DNA of 64,000 nt from Arthrobacter sp. Leaf69 (lineage in GTDB: Bacteria > Actinomycetota > Actinomycetes > Actinomycetales > Micrococcaceae), in NCBI RefSeq assembly GCF_001422645.1, contig NZ_LMLR01000010.1, forward strand, positions 268,237 to 332,236. The letters are read 5' to 3'. The notes below the pieces were generated by a model. It ran no database searches. It was not told the DNA's origin and saw only the letters and a list, made by a program, of their open reading frames with translations. The position numbers and the translations under genes were made by a program. This document shows positions 7,927-17,458 of this stretch, piece by piece. Every line of letters begins with the position of its first letter. The first letter of the stretch is position 1.

Positions 7927-9093
7927 CTACGACCGCTGGGGGAACTTGCCCTCGGCCGCGATCCGCTTGTTCAGCTCGGCGAGGAACACGTCCTCGTCGA
8001 AGTCCAGGCCCACTTCCGTGCCGGTCCAGCTGGAGAGGTGGATGGCGTTGGCCAGCCGGACGCCGTTGATTCCGTCCGAGCCGGGGGCCAGCAGCGGGGT
8101 GCCGTCCAGGATGTTGGCGGCGAAGTTCTCCAGGACACCGGCGTGCTGACCGCCCCAGACGGACTCGAACTCGATGACCTCGGTGCTGTAGTACTCCTCG
8201 GGGTTCAGCTCCCCCATAAAGAGCTTGCGGACATCGTCCATGCCCATGCCGTCGCTGAGTTCCCGCTCGGGCTTCCGCAGGCGGGTCACGGTGGCGGTCT
8301 TGGAATTTTCGACGACGATCTTGCCCTGGTCACCCAGGATCTCGAAGCGGTCCGTGCCCGTCAGGTCGTGCGTGGCGGTGACAAACACGCCCGTGGCGCC
8401 GTCGCCGTAGTCCACCACGGCCGTGACCTCGTCCTCGACGGCGATGTCCCGGCGGAAGCCGTAGGCCACCTTCGCGTACACCGACTGGGGCACGCCGCAG
8501 ATCCACTGCCACAGATCCAGCTGGTGCGGTGCCTGGTTGACCAGCACTCCGCCGCCTTCGCCGCCCCACGTGGCGCGCCACTCGCTGGAGTTGTAGTAGC
8601 CCTGGGGCCGCCACCAGGTGGTGATGATCCAGTTGGTGCGGCGGATGCTGCCGATCTCCCCCGCGTCCACGATCTCCTTCAGGCGCTGGTACAGCGGGTT
8701 GTTGCGTTGGTTGAACATGATGGCGAACGAGAGCCCGGGCTTGGACGCGGCGAACTCGTTGAGCTCCTTGACCTGCTTGGTGTACACGCCGGCCGGCTTC
8801 TCGACGAGGGCGTGGATGTTGCGCTTGAGCGTTTCGATGCCCATTTCCGGGTGCAGGAAGTGCGGCACGCACGTGACGATCGCGTCGACGTCGCCGCTTT
8901 CGAGCATCGTGATGTAGTCGTCGTAAAAGGGGACGTCAGCGTACTGGGACGAGGCCTGCTCCTTCTTCCCGGGGTCGACGTCGCAGATGGCCCCGATTTC
9001 CATGTTGGGGACCAGCCCGTCCTGGATGAACTTGGCGTAGGCGCCGCCCTGCTGGCCCAGGCCGATGATGCCCAGACGTACTTTTTTGCTCAT
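7927..9093 (-). CDS. Gfo/Idh/MocA-family sugar oxidoreductase
   Basis: A 388-residue NAD(P)-dependent dehydrogenase. The Rossmann fold starts with GIIGLGQQG at 8-16, the catalytic E-K-P motif is E98-K99-P100, and the C-terminal domain carries NQAPHQLDLWQW with H190 and D193 as likely active-site residues. Such enzymes oxidise or reduce a ring carbon of sugars, sugar acids, inositols or glycosides. It is the last gene of a minus-strand run after a TIM-barrel isomerase (9135-9995) and an Opp-type transporter, which suggests it acts on an imported carbohydrate. The motif EWRATWGGEGGGVL links it to oxidoreductases of glycoside catabolism, but the exact substrate is unknown. Confidence 0.85.
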   Translation of the reverse strand: MSKKVRLGIIGLGQQGGAYAKFIQDGLVPNMEIGAICDVDPGKKEQASSQYADVPFYDDYITMLESGDVDAIVTCVPHFLHPEMGIETLKRNIHALVEKPAGVYTKQVKELNEFAASKPGLSFAIMFNQRNNPLYQRLKEIVDAGEIGSIRRTNWIITTWWRPQGYYNSSEWRATWGGEGGGVLVNQAPHQLDLWQWICGVPQSVYAKVAYGFRRDIAVEDEVTAVVDYGDGATGVFVTATHDLTGTDRFEILGDQGKIVVENSKTATVTRLRKPERELSDGMGMDDVRKLFMGELNPEEYYSTEVIEFESVWGGQHAGVLENFAANILDGTPLLAPGSDGINGVRLANAIHLSSWTGTEVGLDFDEDVFLAELNKRIAAEGKFPQRS

Positions 9094-9134
9094 AAGTGAA
9101 TCTCCGTGTTCGTGGGTGCTGTGGTGGGGACGTC

Positions 9135-9995
9135 TTAGAAGAGTTCGCCGTGGCCCATGGCCACGAGGTTGTCGTAGGAAGTCTGCAGGGCGTCCCAGAC
9201 GGAGCGGCCGTAAAGCTCGTCCTGCTCCACGAGCAGGTACCGGGCGCCCGCGGCCTGGGCGGCCGGGATGATGGCGGGGAAGTCCAGGTTGCCCTCGCCC
9301 ACTTCGGCGAACTGGACCACGTTTTTGAACTCGGCCATGAAGCCGGCAAAGTCCCCGGTTTCCAGGAGCCCGAAGGCACTCTCGGGGAGCTGGCCGATCC
9401 GGTAGTCCTTCAGGTGGACCATCGCGGTGCGGCCGGCGTATTTGGCCAGGGTCCGGACCGGGTCCAGGCCGCCGCGCTGGACCCAGTGGACGTCGATTTC
9501 CAGGCCCATGGCCGGGGAGTTCGCGGCGATGATGTCCAGCATGTACGCGCCGTCGAATTTCGCGAACTCGATGTGGTGGTTGTGGTAGTACAGGCCGAGT
9601 CCGTGCTCGGCCAGGCGCTCGGCGTACCCGTTGGCCTGCTTGGCGAAGTCCACGACGGCGTCGATCGATTTCATGGCGGGGAACGGCAGCATGCCGATCC
9701 GCAGGAGCTTCGTGTCCAGGCGATTGGCGTCCTCGACGATCTTGTCGAAGTGGTCCTTCAGCGAATCCCCGGGCATGCCCTTGGGGGTTTCCATGGCCAC
9801 GGACAGGGCGGCCACGTCCATGCCGAGTTCGGTCTGCGCGCGGTCCAGTTCCGCCACGTTTTCCGGCGTCATGGGGATCTGGGATACCTCGACCGCGTTG
9901 TAGCCGATCGCGTTGACCTTCCGGAGCGTTTCGAACGCCCCGAGATCCCTGAAGCTGTCCCGCAGCATCATGGCTTGTACACCTATTGTGGCCAT
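9135..9995 (-). CDS. Sugar phosphate isomerase/epimerase-like TIM-barrel protein
   Basis: A 286-residue protein of the xylose-isomerase-like (AP endonuclease 2) superfamily. The metal-ligand elements expected on successive strands are visible: NHHIEF (Glu), LEIDVHW (Asp/His), MVHLKDY (His) and LLVEQDE (Glu). Members include IolE, IolI and ketose epimerases as well as 3-keto-glycoside processing enzymes. It lies 41 bases upstream of the Gfo/Idh gene (transcription order isomerase, then oxidoreductase) and 78 bases after the transporter ATPase. The same pair recurs at 15512-17367 with only modest similarity, so the two pairs probably do different steps. Specific reaction not assignable. Confidence 0.82.
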   Translation of the reverse strand: MATIGVQAMMLRDSFRDLGAFETLRKVNAIGYNAVEVSQIPMTPENVAELDRAQTELGMDVAALSVAMETPKGMPGDSLKDHFDKIVEDANRLDTKLLRIGMLPFPAMKSIDAVVDFAKQANGYAERLAEHGLGLYYHNHHIEFAKFDGAYMLDIIAANSPAMGLEIDVHWVQRGGLDPVRTLAKYAGRTAMVHLKDYRIGQLPESAFGLLETGDFAGFMAEFKNVVQFAEVGEGNLDFPAIIPAAQAAGARYLLVEQDELYGRSVWDALQTSYDNLVAMGHGELF

Positions 9996-10073
9996 TCCGG
10001 TTCCTCCGTCCGGCCGGCTCCCAAGGAAACCGGCACGTCGTATTTGTTGGTTGCTAGTGGTCTGGCCGCGTCC

Positions 10074-10979
10074 TCAGGCGAGGACACCTGCCTGTTCGTG
10101 CTGCTGCCGCTGGAGTTCCAGCAGCCGGTGCCTGTCGGCCCTGCGCTGTTCCTGGCGGTCCGGGTCCGGGACCGGCGAGGCCAGCAGCAGCCGCTGCGTG
10201 TAGGGGTGCTCCGGGTCCCGGGTGACGACGTCGGCCGGGCCCTGCTCCACAATCTCGCCGTGGTACATCACTGCGACGCGGTGGCTGATGTGCCGGACGA
10301 CGTCGAGGTCATGGGACACGAAGAGGTAGGAGACCCCGGTGTCCCGCTGGATCTGCAGGAACAGGTCCAGCACGCGGGCCTGCGTCGACAGGTCCAGGGC
10401 GCTCACGGGCTCGTCGCAGACGATCAGTTTCGGTGACAGCGCCAGCGCCCGGGCGATGGCGACGCGCTGCCGCTGTCCGCCGCTGAATTCCCTGGGGAGC
10501 CGGTGGATGGCGTCGGAGGGAAGTCCCACCTGGTCCAGCAGCTCCCGGACCCGCGCCCTGGCTTCGGCGGGCGGCTTGCCCTGCACGGCGAGGGGTTCGG
10601 CGAGGATGTCACCGATTTCCAGTGCCGGGTTCAACGAGGTGTACGGGTCCTGGAAGACCACCTGCAGGTCCCGGCTCAGGGTCCGCCGGTCCTTGCGGCT
10701 GGCGTGGCTGATGTCCTTGCCGTCGAACGTGATCCTGCCCGCCGTAACCGGCGCCAGCCCCAGCACGGCGCGGCCCAGGGTCGTTTTGCCGGAACCGGAC
10801 TCCCCCACCAGGCCGAGGGTCTCGCCCTGGCCGATGGTGATGTTGATATCCGTCAGTGCACGGAACGGTTTGGCCCGGAAGCCTTTGCCGGGATATTCCA
10901 CGATGAGGTTGTCCACGCGCAGCAGGTCTGTGTGTTCCCCGGCCGCGGGGGTGGAGCCGGAAGTTACGGTTGCAGTCAT
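10074..10979 (-). CDS. ABC transporter ATP-binding protein, OppF type
   Basis: A 301-residue ATPase with Walker A GESGSGKTT (59-67), the Q-loop within VVFQDPYTSLNP, signature SGGQRQR, Walker B LIVCDEPVSALD and the H-loop SHDLDVV. The C-terminal HPYTQRLLLASP region is the oligopeptide/dipeptide family tail. It overlaps the preceding permease-ATPase fusion gene by four bases (ATGA), so the two are translated together. It supplies the second ATPase of the heterodimeric motor of the 10-15 kb importer. Confidence 0.93.
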   Translation of the reverse strand: MTATVTSGSTPAAGEHTDLLRVDNLIVEYPGKGFRAKPFRALTDINITIGQGETLGLVGESGSGKTTLGRAVLGLAPVTAGRITFDGKDISHASRKDRRTLSRDLQVVFQDPYTSLNPALEIGDILAEPLAVQGKPPAEARARVRELLDQVGLPSDAIHRLPREFSGGQRQRVAIARALALSPKLIVCDEPVSALDLSTQARVLDLFLQIQRDTGVSYLFVSHDLDVVRHISHRVAVMYHGEIVEQGPADVVTRDPEHPYTQRLLLASPVPDPDRQEQRRADRHRLLELQRQQHEQAGVLA

Positions 10980-12838
10980 GATGCCGCCCCCTGGGAGGTT
11001 GATGAAACGAGCGTGGTCATGGGTTCCCTGCCTTCCAGCATGGACCCGAGCAGGGTCCGGGTGTAGGTCTCCTGCGGGTTCCTGAGGATGCCGCGGACCG
11101 GGCCCTCCTCCACAAGCCGGCCGTTCTGCATCACCACGACGCGGTCGCAGAGGTCCGCCACCACGCCGAAGTTGTGCGTCACCAGGATCACGCCGATGTT
11201 CAACCGCTTCTGGAGGTCCCGGATCAGGTCCAGGACGTCGGCCTGCACGGTGACGTCCAGGGCCGTGGTGGGTTCGTCGGCGATCACCAGGTCCGGTTCG
11301 CAGCTGATGGCCCCGGCGATCAGCACGCGCTGGGCCATGCCGCCGGACACCTCGTGCGGGTAGGCGTCGAAGGTCCGCTTGGGGTTGACGATTCCGACGT
11401 CGGTCAGGAGCTTCAGTGCCCGCGTGCGGGCTTCCTCCTTGGAGATGCCGAGGACGCGCATCATGGGGGTGACCAGCTGGTAGCCGATGGTGAAGGCCGG
11501 GTCCAGGTTGCTCATGGGTTCCTGCGGAATGTAGGAGATCCTCTTGCCGCGCAGCTTGGACAGCCGCTCCTGGCTGACCCGTTCGTCCCCCGGCGCCACG
11601 GTGTAGTTGCCGTCGAACTGGATGGAACCGGCCACAATACGGGCGTTGTCCGGAAGCAGCCCCAGGATGGAGAACGCCGTCTGGGACTTGCCCGAGCCGG
11701 ATTCGCCCACGATGCCCAGGATCTCGCCGCGGTCCACGTGGAACGACACGTCATCCACCACCTTTTTGATGGAACCGTCCGCCTGGGGGTAGCCGACGCC
11801 GAGATTGGTCACCTTCACCAGGTGGTGTTCGGTGCCGGCGTCGACGGCGGCCACGGACTTGCGCGACGGCCGCGCAGTGGAGGGTGCCGGCGTCGTGCCC
11901 GCCGACGGAACTGCCGCCTTCCTGCGGTGCTTGATCTTTTCGCCGTCTTCAAGCGCGTCGCGGAGGGCGTTGCCCAGCAGGACCAGGCCGCCGATGGTCA
12001 GCGCCATGGCAAGCGCCGGCCAGAACAGCAGCGTCGGGTTCAGGTAGACGTTCTTGAAACCCTCGGAGAGCATAACGCCCCAGGTTGCCTTGGTGGGGTC
12101 GCCCAGGCCGAGAAACTCCAGTCCGGACTGGATGGCGATTGCCACCCCGGCGATCGCCGCGGTCTGGATGATGATGGGTGCGCGGACCACAGAGAAGATG
12201 TGGCGCGCGATGATGCTGAGGTCGGAGAGCCCGGACACCCGTGCGGCGTCAACATAGAGCTCGTTGCGCACCGACTGGACCGCCGTGCGGGTCAGCCGGA
12301 AATAGGACGGGCTGATGAGGATGCCGAAGGCGATCATGGAAATCCAGACCGACGGGCCGAAGGCCGCCCGGATGGTCAACAGCACGATCAGGCCCGGAAG
12401 GCTCATGAGGATGCTGACCACCCAGTTGGAGCCGGCCTCGAACTTCCCGGCGTAGTAGCCGGCGATCAGGCCCGCCGGCAGTCCGATGACAATGGCCACG
12501 CCCGCGCAGAGCAGGGCCGATAGCAGCGTCAGTTGCGCGCCGAACAGCAACCGGCTCCAGACATCGCGTCCGGCGCTGTCGGTTCCCAGGACGTTGACTG
12601 AGTCCGGGGCGGCCAGGGTCTTGGCAATGTTTGCGTAGTTCTGGTCAAAGGGAGCCAGGACCGGGGCCAGAAGGGCCAGGAGCGAGATCACCAGGAGAAT
12701 GCCCATGGCGGCGATGCCGAGGGGGTTCTTGAACAGGCGCCGGATCACGGTGGAACGGACCACGGTACCGCTTTGGCCTGTTCCCGCGGGGGTGGCAACT
12801 GCCGCGGTTGCGGCGGCTTCTTCGGAAGAATTGTTCAT
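10976..12838 (-). CDS. Fused ABC permease (OppC-like) and ATPase (OppD-like)
   Basis: A 620-residue protein joining two normally separate subunits. Residues about 20-290 form an OppC/DppC permease with around six membrane helices and the EAA-type loop DAARVSGLSDLSIIARH. After a Pro/Ser/Lys-rich linker (about 295-325), residues 340-605 form an ATPase with Walker A GESGSGKSQT near 373, signature VSGGMAQR near 495 and Walker B LVIADEPTTALD. The frame is open far upstream in the oppB-like gene, but the ATG at 12838 overlaps that gene's stop (ATGA) and starts a normal OppC N-terminus. Permease-ATPase fusions of this kind are known in actinobacteria. Confidence 0.92.
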   Translation of the reverse strand: MNNSSEEAAATAAVATPAGTGQSGTVVRSTVIRRLFKNPLGIAAMGILLVISLLALLAPVLAPFDQNYANIAKTLAAPDSVNVLGTDSAGRDVWSRLLFGAQLTLLSALLCAGVAIVIGLPAGLIAGYYAGKFEAGSNWVVSILMSLPGLIVLLTIRAAFGPSVWISMIAFGILISPSYFRLTRTAVQSVRNELYVDAARVSGLSDLSIIARHIFSVVRAPIIIQTAAIAGVAIAIQSGLEFLGLGDPTKATWGVMLSEGFKNVYLNPTLLFWPALAMALTIGGLVLLGNALRDALEDGEKIKHRRKAAVPSAGTTPAPSTARPSRKSVAAVDAGTEHHLVKVTNLGVGYPQADGSIKKVVDDVSFHVDRGEILGIVGESGSGKSQTAFSILGLLPDNARIVAGSIQFDGNYTVAPGDERVSQERLSKLRGKRISYIPQEPMSNLDPAFTIGYQLVTPMMRVLGISKEEARTRALKLLTDVGIVNPKRTFDAYPHEVSGGMAQRVLIAGAISCEPDLVIADEPTTALDVTVQADVLDLIRDLQKRLNIGVILVTHNFGVVADLCDRVVVMQNGRLVEEGPVRGILRNPQETYTRTLLGSMLEGREPMTTLVSSTSQGAAS

Positions 12839-13776
12839 GAGACACGTACCTTCGGGTTGAGCCAGCCATTGAGAATGTCCACCAGCAGGTTCACGACTAT
12901 GACGACGACCACCGTGTACATCACGACGCCCATCACCACCGGAAGATCCGACTGGCCGGTTGCGGCCACCGCCAGCGGCCCCATGCCCGGAAGGGCGAAG
13001 ATCTGTTCGATGATCACCACACCGCCAAGCATGCCGATCAGCTGCAGGCTCAGCACGGTCAGGCCGGCCGGAGCGGCGCTGCGCAGCACGTGCTTGAACA
13101 GAATTTCGCGCTCGCCGATCCCGCGGCTGCGAAGGGTGCGGACATAGTCCCGCTCGAGTTGTTTGATGACGGCGCTGCGGATCTGCTGCGCGCCTCCGGT
13201 GACGCCGTTGATCAACAGGGCAATCACCGGAAGCGACATGGAATAGATCCAGGCGTCGGCCCCGGCGTCCGGGGAAATGGTGCTGGTGGCCGGGAAGAGT
13301 CCCAGCTGGATGGCCAGGATGGTGACCAGGATGACGCCGATGACGAACCCCGGTACGGAGTCGCCGATGATGGCGCCAACCTGGACCACCCTGTCCACCC
13401 AGCCGCGCTTGACCGCGGCGGCAACGCCAATGAGTGCGGCACAAATTGCGATCAGGATCATTGCGGCGAAAACCATGGTCATGGTCACCGGAATCCGGCT
13501 GGCCAGGGAGTTGGCCACCGGTTCCGAGGTGAACCAGGATGCGCCAAGGTTTCCGCTGAGGGCATCGGACACCCAGGTGAAGTAGCGGGACACCAGGGGT
13601 TGGTCCAGGCCCAGCTCCTGTTCTTTCAACGCCACCTGCTCAGCGGTGGCCTGGTCGCCCAGGATGTTCCTGGCGATGCTCCCGCTGGACATATACAGCA
13701 GGAAGAAGGTGAGCGCCGAGACAACAAGCAGCACCACCAGCCCGCTGCCCAGCCTTTTCGCAATGAACCTGATCAT
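12835..13776 (-). CDS. ABC transporter permease, OppB/DppB type
   Basis: A 313-residue integral membrane protein. It begins MIRFIAKRLGSGLVVLLVVS, the usual DppB first helix, followed by GDQATAEQVALKEQELGLDQP, the typical external segment. The EAA-like cytoplasmic loop, YVRTLRSRGIGEREILFKH, couples it to the ATPases. It partners the fused OppC-OppD protein, with which it overlaps by four bases, and lies only 6 bases after the binding-protein gene. Confidence 0.93.
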   Translation of the reverse strand: MIRFIAKRLGSGLVVLLVVSALTFFLLYMSSGSIARNILGDQATAEQVALKEQELGLDQPLVSRYFTWVSDALSGNLGASWFTSEPVANSLASRIPVTMTMVFAAMILIAICAALIGVAAAVKRGWVDRVVQVGAIIGDSVPGFVIGVILVTILAIQLGLFPATSTISPDAGADAWIYSMSLPVIALLINGVTGGAQQIRSAVIKQLERDYVRTLRSRGIGEREILFKHVLRSAAPAGLTVLSLQLIGMLGGVVIIEQIFALPGMGPLAVAATGQSDLPVVMGVVMYTVVVVIVVNLLVDILNGWLNPKVRVS

Positions 13777-13782
13777 GGTGCC

Positions 13783-15306
13783 CTACTTGGCCGGTGAGTA
13801 GTTGTAGATGGACGGGACGGCCTGCTGGATCTGCGGCGTCACGTTCACCTTGGCGTTGTGGTAATACATCTGGTTGACGCGGAACAGCGGAGCGAACCAG
13901 GCCTGCTCCACCACGTACTTGTTCACGTCCTGGGCCAGCTTGCCGGCGTCGGCGCCGCCGTTGCGCACGGCGTCAATCTTGGCGTCGAGATCCGGCGACG
14001 CGTTCTTGAACGGGTTGTAGAGCGCCTTGGTGGAGATGATCTGGTTGATGGCCACGGTCGGCTGGCCCTGGAAGAGGGAGAAGTACATCGTGGTGTACTT
14101 CTGTCCGGCCACATCGGACGTGAAGGTGTTGGTGAGCGCGGCGCCAATCTTCAGGGTGATGCCGACGTCTGCGAGCTGCTGCTGGACCACGGAAATTTGG
14201 GTCTGGAAGTCGGGGATGCTGGGGATTTCCAGGGTCACTCCGGTTTCATAGCCGGCTTCTTTGAGGAGCTGCTTGGCCTTGGCCGGATCGTAGCTGTAGT
14301 AGTTTTCCAGCTCTTCGGTCCAGGCGCCGCTGGCCTTGCCGAAGGGCTGGGACGTCGGGGTGCCCTGGCCCAGCAGGACCTGGTCGAGGATGGTCTTGCG
14401 GTCAAAGGCGTGGTTGATGGCCTGGCGGACCTTGACGTTCTGCAGCGCGGGGTTCTTGGCACCGTCACGGTCCAGGAGGAGCAGCCCCTGCCAGTCCACC
14501 TCGTTGGCGGCCAGCTTCATCTTGGCGCCCTCGGCCTGCTTGCCGTTCTTGGGGTCCAGGAGGGTGGCGTCCACCTGGCCGGAGACCAGGGCGTTGGTGC
14601 GGGCGGTGGGGTCGGTCAGGATCTTGAAGGTCAGCTTGGAGTACTTCTGCAGGTCCTTGTTCCAGTAGTCCTTCCGGGCGGTGAACACGGTCTGGGAATC
14701 TTTGACCGACGCGGCCTTGTCCATCACGTAGGGACCGGAGCCCGCCGGTTCGGTCTTGATGCCGTCGGTGCCGAGCGCCTTGGGGCTGCCCATCAGGCCG
14801 GCGGCCTGGCTGAGGAAGTATTCCAGGGCCGGGTCCGGGGTGCTGAGGTTGATGTCGATGGTGTCGGTGTCCACCACGGCCACGTCCTTGACGGCATTGA
14901 GCTGGGCCATCTGCGGACCATTGGCCTTCTTGAAGTGGTCCATGTTTGCCTTGGCGGCTTCGGCGTCGAACTTTGCGCCGTCGCTGAAGGTGACGTCCGA
15001 GCGCAGGTCCACCGTCAGTTTGGTGTTGGCTGCGTTGTACTTCCAGGCCGTCGCCAGCATGGGGCTGAGCTTTCCGTCCGGCTCGCGGAGGATGAGGGTG
15101 TCGTACACGGCCTGGTACGGCTGGAGGATGTGGCCCACATGGGCCTGGGCCGGATCCCAGGACCGGACGTCCTGGATGGTGCCCAACGTCAGTGCCGTGG
15201 CAGCGCCGGCGGCCGAGCTGGATTTTGCAGCGCCTCCGCACGCTGTCAGGGCGAGGGCCGCGCTGACGGTGAGGGCGGTTGCTGCCGCCTTGGGACCTAA
15301 CTTCAT
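13783..15306 (-). CDS. Family-5 solute-binding lipoprotein
   Basis: A 507-residue extracellular substrate-binding protein (SBP_bac_5, OppA/DppA type). The lipoprotein signal peptide ends LALTAC with C23 as the lipid-modified residue. Conserved family features include LRSDVTFSDGAKFDAEAAK and VRQAINHAFDRKTIL. It is the first gene of the transporter operon, so it probably defines specificity. Although the family is named for peptides, members also bind oligosaccharides and other ligands. The surrounding sugar enzymes and LacI control suggest a carbohydrate or glycoside ligand here, which is inference. A LacI-operated promoter lies about 80 bases upstream. Confidence 0.9.
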   Translation of the reverse strand: MKLGPKAAATALTVSAALALTACGGAAKSSSAAGAATALTLGTIQDVRSWDPAQAHVGHILQPYQAVYDTLILREPDGKLSPMLATAWKYNAANTKLTVDLRSDVTFSDGAKFDAEAAKANMDHFKKANGPQMAQLNAVKDVAVVDTDTIDINLSTPDPALEYFLSQAAGLMGSPKALGTDGIKTEPAGSGPYVMDKAASVKDSQTVFTARKDYWNKDLQKYSKLTFKILTDPTARTNALVSGQVDATLLDPKNGKQAEGAKMKLAANEVDWQGLLLLDRDGAKNPALQNVKVRQAINHAFDRKTILDQVLLGQGTPTSQPFGKASGAWTEELENYYSYDPAKAKQLLKEAGYETGVTLEIPSIPDFQTQISVVQQQLADVGITLKIGAALTNTFTSDVAGQKYTTMYFSLFQGQPTVAINQIISTKALYNPFKNASPDLDAKIDAVRNGGADAGKLAQDVNKYVVEQAWFAPLFRVNQMYYHNAKVNVTPQIQQAVPSIYNYSPAK

Positions 15307-15387
15307 TGTTGGCTCCTAGTGAGTCTGTGACCTGGGTGCTTCAAAACCGGGAGGTGTGGCGTGGGCCACACCGGCCTTGTGGGATTC

Positions 15388-15427
15388 ACAGTACGCATTG
15401 TTGCCTATCTTGGCAACCGATTGTCAT
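15388..15427 (-). promoter_or_regulatory. Promoter and LacI operator of the ABC transporter operon
   Basis: On the minus strand, TTGCCA (15416-15411), 17 bases, TACTGT (15393-15388) form a promoter pointing at the binding-protein gene. The palindromic site TTGGCAACCGATTGTCAT at 15410-15427 covers the -35 box. It is almost the mirror image of the site at 17482-17499. A further CCGGTTGCCA half-site is at 15496-15505. The likely regulator is the LacI protein at 17615-18640. Confidence 0.75.
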
Positions 15428-15511
15428 ATTCGTTGCAAAATGTCGATTGGAGGGCAGCGAAAAGCCCGGAATCAAATCATTAAGCGGGTTAACATCCGGT
15501 TGCCAGAAGGC

Positions 15512-16522
15512 TCAGGAAACCTGGTGGGCCGCGCCCGGGTAGCTCTGCCGGTAGATGTCCTTGACGATGCGCAGCGATTTCTCGGCCTCCGCCGGGCTGA
15601 TCCAGAACGGCTCCGTCTCGGACAGCCGGCCGTAGAAGTCGTTGATCAGCAGTTCGTGCGAGACGCCCCAGTAGGACCGGCCGCCGGAGCCGCTCCTGCG
15701 CTCCGGAATGACCTCAGTGCGCCCGTCCCGATGGGCAACAGTAAGGTCGCCGCGCAGGCTCAGAACGGCCTTCTCCGTGACCACCTCGAGTGTCACCGGC
15801 GCGTTGGAGGCATTGGCAAGGGTGGCGTAGAACGCGCTCCGGGCACCGTTGGCGTGCTCCGCCACGAACTCGGTGGTGTCTTCCACCTCGATGGTGCCGC
15901 CCAGGAAGCGTGTGGAGGCGTTGCCACTGACAGCAACGACGTCTCCTACCAGCCACTGGAGCAGATCCACGGTGTGGATGGCCTGGTTCATCATCAGTCC
16001 CCCACCGCCGCCGGCCCAGGTCCCCCGCCATGGCCGGTCCCGGTAGTACTCGGCGGAACGCTGCCACATCACCGTCGCCGAGGCACCCATCACGGCCCCC
16101 AGCTCGCCGGATGACAGCAGCGCAGACATGGCCTGCGACGTCGCGTTGTACCGGTTCTGGAAGCACACTGCGATCTTCGCGCTGCCTGCCGAGGCCACGT
16201 CAACCAGCCGCCTCCCCTCGGCCAGGGTGTGGGCCAGCGGCTTCTCCACGATGACGTTGACGCCACGCTCCAGGCACTCCGCGGCCACCGAGGCGTGCTG
16301 GTCATGCGGAGTGCAGATGTGCACCACGTCCGGCCGGACCGCCTCGATCATGCTCAGGTGATCGGCGAAGCCGGGGACGCCGCGGGCGGCGACCGCGGCG
16401 GCCAGCCGCTCCGGATCCGAATCGCAGACCGCAACCAGGGTGGCGCCGTCGAGCTTTGCCAGCGCCTCGAAATGCACGGCGGAAACATCGCCGCAGCCGA
16501 TGACTGCCGCCGTCGTACTCAA
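15512..16522 (-). CDS. Gfo/Idh/MocA-family oxidoreductase (second copy)
   Basis: A 336-residue NAD(P)-binding oxidoreductase: VIGCGDVSAVH near 7-17, catalytic E93-K94-P95, and NQAIHTVDLLQW with H183 in the C-terminal domain. The start codon is TTG at 16522, which overlaps the stop of the preceding isomerase gene (TTGA), showing tight coupling. It is clearly divergent from the oxidoreductase at 7927-9093, so the two probably oxidise or reduce different intermediates. The unit precedes the transporter operon on the same strand, with a separate promoter between them. Substrate unknown. Confidence 0.85.
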   Translation of the reverse strand: MSTTAAVIGCGDVSAVHFEALAKLDGATLVAVCDSDPERLAAAVAARGVPGFADHLSMIEAVRPDVVHICTPHDQHASVAAECLERGVNVIVEKPLAHTLAEGRRLVDVASAGSAKIAVCFQNRYNATSQAMSALLSSGELGAVMGASATVMWQRSAEYYRDRPWRGTWAGGGGGLMMNQAIHTVDLLQWLVGDVVAVSGNASTRFLGGTIEVEDTTEFVAEHANGARSAFYATLANASNAPVTLEVVTEKAVLSLRGDLTVAHRDGRTEVIPERRSGSGGRSYWGVSHELLINDFYGRLSETEPFWISPAEAEKSLRIVKDIYRQSYPGAAHQVS

Positions 16523-17367
16523 GAGAGTTCAACCCCGTTCTTCGCGGCGAGCGCTGCGAAGGCGCGGGCCGCTTTGCCGAACGCGACGGGCCCGGAGAAT
16601 CCGCCCAGCTCGTGGGCGCTGGCCAGATGCGGCTCCAACGAGGCGAAGCCGCTGAAGCCGTCAGCCTTGAGGGCTGCGATGGTGGCGTCCAGTTCGCCGT
16701 CGCCCTCGCCGGAGGGAACCACCGCGCCCGTGGCGGCCACGGCATCCTTGACCTGGAAGTACTCCAGGTACGGGCGCAGCATCGCGTAGCCCTCCGTATA
16801 GGGCTTGACGCCCACCTGGACGAAGTTGGCGTTGTCCCAGGCGATGCGCAGCGCCGGGGAGTCGACAGTCTCCATGATGTCCAGGACACGCTCGGGAGTG
16901 TCGCCGAAGATGCCCTTCTCGTTTTCATGCAGGAGCACGACGCCGGCTTCCGCGGCGAGCGCCGCCAGCGCGGCCATGCGGGCCATGACGTCCTCGCGGA
17001 TGTCTTCAGCAGCCTGGTTGTCCGCCCGGTAGAACGAGAAGATGCGGATGTACCGGGTGTCCAGCCCTTTGGCGACGGAGATGATCTGCCGAAGGCGTTC
17101 CAGTTCGTGTTCCGCCGGCAGGCTCACGTCCACCTTGCCGATGGGGCTGGCCACGGCCGAAACTTTGAGGCCCTTCTCGTCGAGAATGCCCTTGAGCCGG
17201 GCGACCTGCTCCGGTTCGAGTTCGGAGACATTCGTGCCCCAGGCGCTGCGCACCTCGATATGGCTGACGCCGAGGGCCAGGAGGACCGCGGCCTGCACCG
17301 CGGGATCCGGGTCGATTTCGTCTCCGAAGCCTGAGAGCGGCCAGACTGCGGTGGGTGTGTTGCTCAC
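16519..17367 (-). CDS. Sugar phosphate isomerase/epimerase-like TIM-barrel protein (second copy)
   Basis: A 282-residue xylose-isomerase-like TIM barrel. Likely metal-binding strand ends are LLHENEKGIFG (Glu), IAWDNANF (Asp), YFQVKD and FASLEPHL (Glu). The GTG start at 17367 is chosen because AGGAG lies 8 bases before it; the frame is open upstream but that part has no family similarity and overlaps the promoter. It is first in a two-gene unit with a Gfo/Idh oxidoreductase. The divergent LacI gene begins 247 bases away. Confidence 0.85.
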   Translation of the reverse strand: MSNTPTAVWPLSGFGDEIDPDPAVQAAVLLALGVSHIEVRSAWGTNVSELEPEQVARLKGILDEKGLKVSAVASPIGKVDVSLPAEHELERLRQIISVAKGLDTRYIRIFSFYRADNQAAEDIREDVMARMAALAALAAEAGVVLLHENEKGIFGDTPERVLDIMETVDSPALRIAWDNANFVQVGVKPYTEGYAMLRPYLEYFQVKDAVAATGAVVPSGEGDGELDATIAALKADGFSGFASLEPHLASAHELGGFSGPVAFGKAARAFAALAAKNGVELS

Positions 17368-17458
17368 GCGGATCTCCTGGTTTTTCGCGGCCGCCGCATC
17401 GGGCAGCCCTGTTCCCGGCCCCGGCGCGGTGACGCAGTTCACAAACGGTGTCGAAGCC

